Assembly: GCF_019649055.1 (NCBI RefSeq)
Contig: NW_026570462.1
Coordinates: forward strand, 38,849-102,848
DNA: 64,000 nt
Direction: 5' to 3'
Origin: Paramacrobiotus metropolitanus
Lineage: Eukaryota > Tardigrada > Eutardigrada > Parachela > Macrobiotidae
The notes beneath the pieces are model-generated. The model was not told where the DNA came from, did not search any database, and was given only the letters and a program-made list of their open reading frames with translations. Below, piece by piece: positions 61,715 through 64,000 of the stretch (within the stretch, counting starts at the first letter, position 1; each line of letters begins with the position of its first letter). A program made the position numbers and the translations under genes.

Positions 61715-62310
61715 GCAAAAAATCGATCGAACCCTTCGTATGACTTTACAAATCCGGCTCCCCACAGAGCAAGTTCCATCAATTTCAAAATGTTAAACTC
61801 GCTCAGCTGAGAAAATACCGTGATATTGTCCAGCAGACTCGAGCGTATTTCCAGTCTGTTAAAGGGATGATAGAAGCGCTGGTCGTGCAGTGACGGCTGA
61901 TCAGGCGGCAGCTTCGCTGCGACTTGCCAAAGGTGAACAACCTGGGCGGCGGTGGGTTCGTCGTGATGGTATAGTCCGTTTGGTTCAAGTGCAACATAGA
62001 AAACCTTCCCGAAGCATGTGCCCAAAATTTTTGCCGGACGGAAGACGAGAGGTGCATCATAACCCTCCCGCAAAGCGACGTTAACCTTGGCATTAGATGA
62101 CGATCCGTAATAATATTCATGCTGCCAGACGCGATTAGAATCGACCCAGCAAGGCGCAATCTGCGAGCTATCCCAGTTAATGAAAACCTTGGTCAGGTTA
62201 AGGCCTTGAACATATCCCAAATGCCATACACCATCATCGTGATTTATCAGGACGGTGTTGCCCAGGTTCTTCTCGTATTTGTTACGCCGGCATGGTCGAA
62301 AATAAGCCAT
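61687..62310 (-). pseudogene. Truncated first exon of a Tudor/F-box family gene
   Basis: A 207-codon minus-strand ORF from ATG at 62310. It has the family N-terminus (NTVLINHDDGVWHLGYVQGL ... APCWVDSNRVWQHEY) and second beta segment (VNVALREGYDAPLVFRPAK, VVHLWQVAAK). These match VWVHSRHIWAHRHL and VALRRGMNGPYIFQPAR in the plus-strand copies. Exon 1 in those copies is about 285 codons; here it ends early, where a palindrome is inserted, and no donor is visible. The remaining exons may be the broken ones at 56716-57999. Confidence 0.6.
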
Positions 62311-63928
62311 TCTGTGTCTTAGTTGCCGGTTGCAACGAAGGGTTAAAACTTGGGAAAAAATTTAACTTTCAAACACTTGGCACAACCATGGCCCTTTTCT
62401 TAGCGTTAGCATACAGCATGTACGGCACTGTGCAGACACTAAAGCAAAAATCGGTAAAGCATCGTGCTACATAAATGGTACACATGCATATTTGAAGTGA
62501 AAAGGCAAAAATCGGAAAGCAGATCCGCAGCAGCGACAAGTTTTTTTTAGAGAAGACTGGAGTGTGCGCAAGTCTGACCGACATAAGCATTCTCTTGCTC
62601 TGTCACGGAAATAGGGCAATAGTTGATCAGAGCGAAGCTGACGAATGACGATGCGAAGCAACCAGCATACAGCAGTGTACACTGAACTGTACTCATTATC
62701 ATTATGCTGTATTTAATCACATTCGTTTCATATCAGTTCAAAGTTCAAGTGAGGAAACATAACATGCAGCGAGCGAAAAAGGGGAATTACAATTTTTGTG
62801 GTTGATATAATTACACACATAAAGACATGTACAAAAATTTGATGTTGTTGCAGTACTTATATAGCCATTTTTGTTGCTCTGTACTGGCAGAAATTGCCGA
62901 AAGATATACGAGTAGGTTATTTACCACTTATTAGTACTATATGTTGTGCTATGGAAGCTTATAGTAAGCATGTAGCTAAGAAAAAATTGATCTAGGTGAA
63001 CCTGTGCACACAAGGTCTGTCTTCCGTTATGTGTTGCAAAAATGCGTACATTATGTGTTATGTTTTATGATTATGATTATGTGAATCTTACCTAGCCGTA
63101 CATTTGACCTTATCAAACGGATCGAATAACAACAGCTCATAAAGCATCCATTATAGAAACCAAACAGCGCAGAATATTGCAGTAAGATATGAAGTAAAGC
63201 CTGCGAACCAAAGGGCAATGGGAAATTTGTCCTGTTCAGTCAGTAGGTAGTAAGTAATTAAACATCATTTTCGATATATACCGTATACTCTCAACACTCA
63301 CTAATCGATTACATATTTTATGATTAGATACGAACAGCTACTTGAATCAGAAAGCATACTTATTATAACGGTTAAACTTAAGAATGCTTTACTTGAATTT
63401 GTTCAAGGCGCATAAGGCATGGTGTGTACGAAGAAACGTGTACCATCCGGTGACGAGTGCATTTTCCATCACGATGAACTCCCGTAGGTCAAAAACGGTT
63501 TCTTTCTACGAGTACCTGGACTCTAACGGTGAGCCAACTTCTACGCAAAACTAATGCGCTACTGTGCGTGTGTAAATCAAGTAAATTTGGATTCATATCA
63601 ATCATATGGAAGTGACAAATACTCGAATCAAAAACAAAACCGTCAAAAATTGGTCGAGTAACTGGCAATTCGCATCATTCGTTCTTGAATGCCATGCCGT
63701 GACTATTGCAGTAAGAAATGATTGGCCCTGGGCTTGCTGATACTGTCGCGGAGTTTGCGGGTATGGATCAGTGGGGAGAGCAGGCACCGGGCATCCCTTC
63801 TAATTCTGGATGAATACTCCAGTGTTCTCATCGAACACTCCTAAGCTCTAAAACCGTCTTCGAAACATGAGACTAAATCAAATAGGCCGTTTCCGTGCTG
63901 TATTTACTTAATACTTGTTAATTTACAG
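62311..63928. other. Intergenic, nothing firm
   Basis: No supported gene. 63817-63925 is a diverged copy of a repeat also found at 40950-41065 and 45270-45320. Confidence 0.4.
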
Positions 63929-64000
63929 GCAGCAGCTGGACTGCTGAAGTTCTATCCGCAAGTTGAAAATGTAATGACGATTCGAGTAGTGGCCACTGAT
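63929..64000 (+). CDS. Partial exon running off the window
   Basis: After an acceptor TTAATTTACAG (ending 63928), 24 codons stay open to the end: AAAGLLKFYPQVENVMTIRV... . Too short to assign. Confidence 0.3.

Overview
The window looks like invertebrate animal nuclear DNA. Genes are split by short GT-AG introns (about 55-450 bp), there are many inverted-repeat and foldback elements, a 105-bp satellite, and a relic of a metazoan retroelement. One family of lineage-specific proteins recurs along the window. I suspect a tardigrade (Hypsibius-like) from the style of this family, but that is inference and I cannot check it. Nothing prokaryotic is present.

Layout. (1) 1-4760: a foldback repeat, then 'element A': a proline-rich ORF, a tandem winged-helix-like ORF and an 848-aa ORF with an N-terminal zinc ribbon. 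Its DNA is crowded with short hairpins. (2) 5642-10918: a small Tudor-like gene and the only intact copy (four exons, 578 aa) of a Tudor-like/F-box gene family. (3) 11541-37033: a 25.5-kb LTR element with near-identical 441/443-bp LTRs. It encodes a coiled-coil ORF, a Ty3/gypsy-type Gag with a CCHC knuckle, and a protease fused to an RT that stops at the start of its palm. Where the rest of RT, RNase H and integrase should be, it carries five or six accessory ORFs. About 4 kb of non-coding 3' DNA full of hairpins follows. (4) 37104-45012: an orphan last exon and two decayed tandem copies of the Tudor/F-box family. (5) 45013-53600: gene-poor DNA, a candidate minus-strand multi-exon gene, and a 105-bp satellite. 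(6) 53601-64000: family fragments on both strands, a retroelement relic, a TA-flanked 607-bp foldback MITE, a duplicated 222-bp segment carrying the splice acceptor of a VWC-like exon, several near-perfect palindromes, and an exon running off the end.

Main results. First, the giant element and element A encode the same three-part module in the same order: a winged-helix-type ORF, a CX2C...CX2C zinc ribbon, and an alpha-helical domain with a shared 'QF[IV]xxDxxPA...RAA' signature. In A the last two are one ORF; in the giant element they are two overlapping frames. The module is therefore conserved beyond a single insertion. Second, the giant element is punctuated by hairpins with a near-constant 7-nt loop (CACATAA, CACAGAA and one-base variants) whose stems differ from copy to copy but stay complementary. 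They occur in non-coding DNA and inside ORFs, where they produce recurrent peptides such as PTTEVG. This covariation argues for selection on structure. I know of no described system that matches it.
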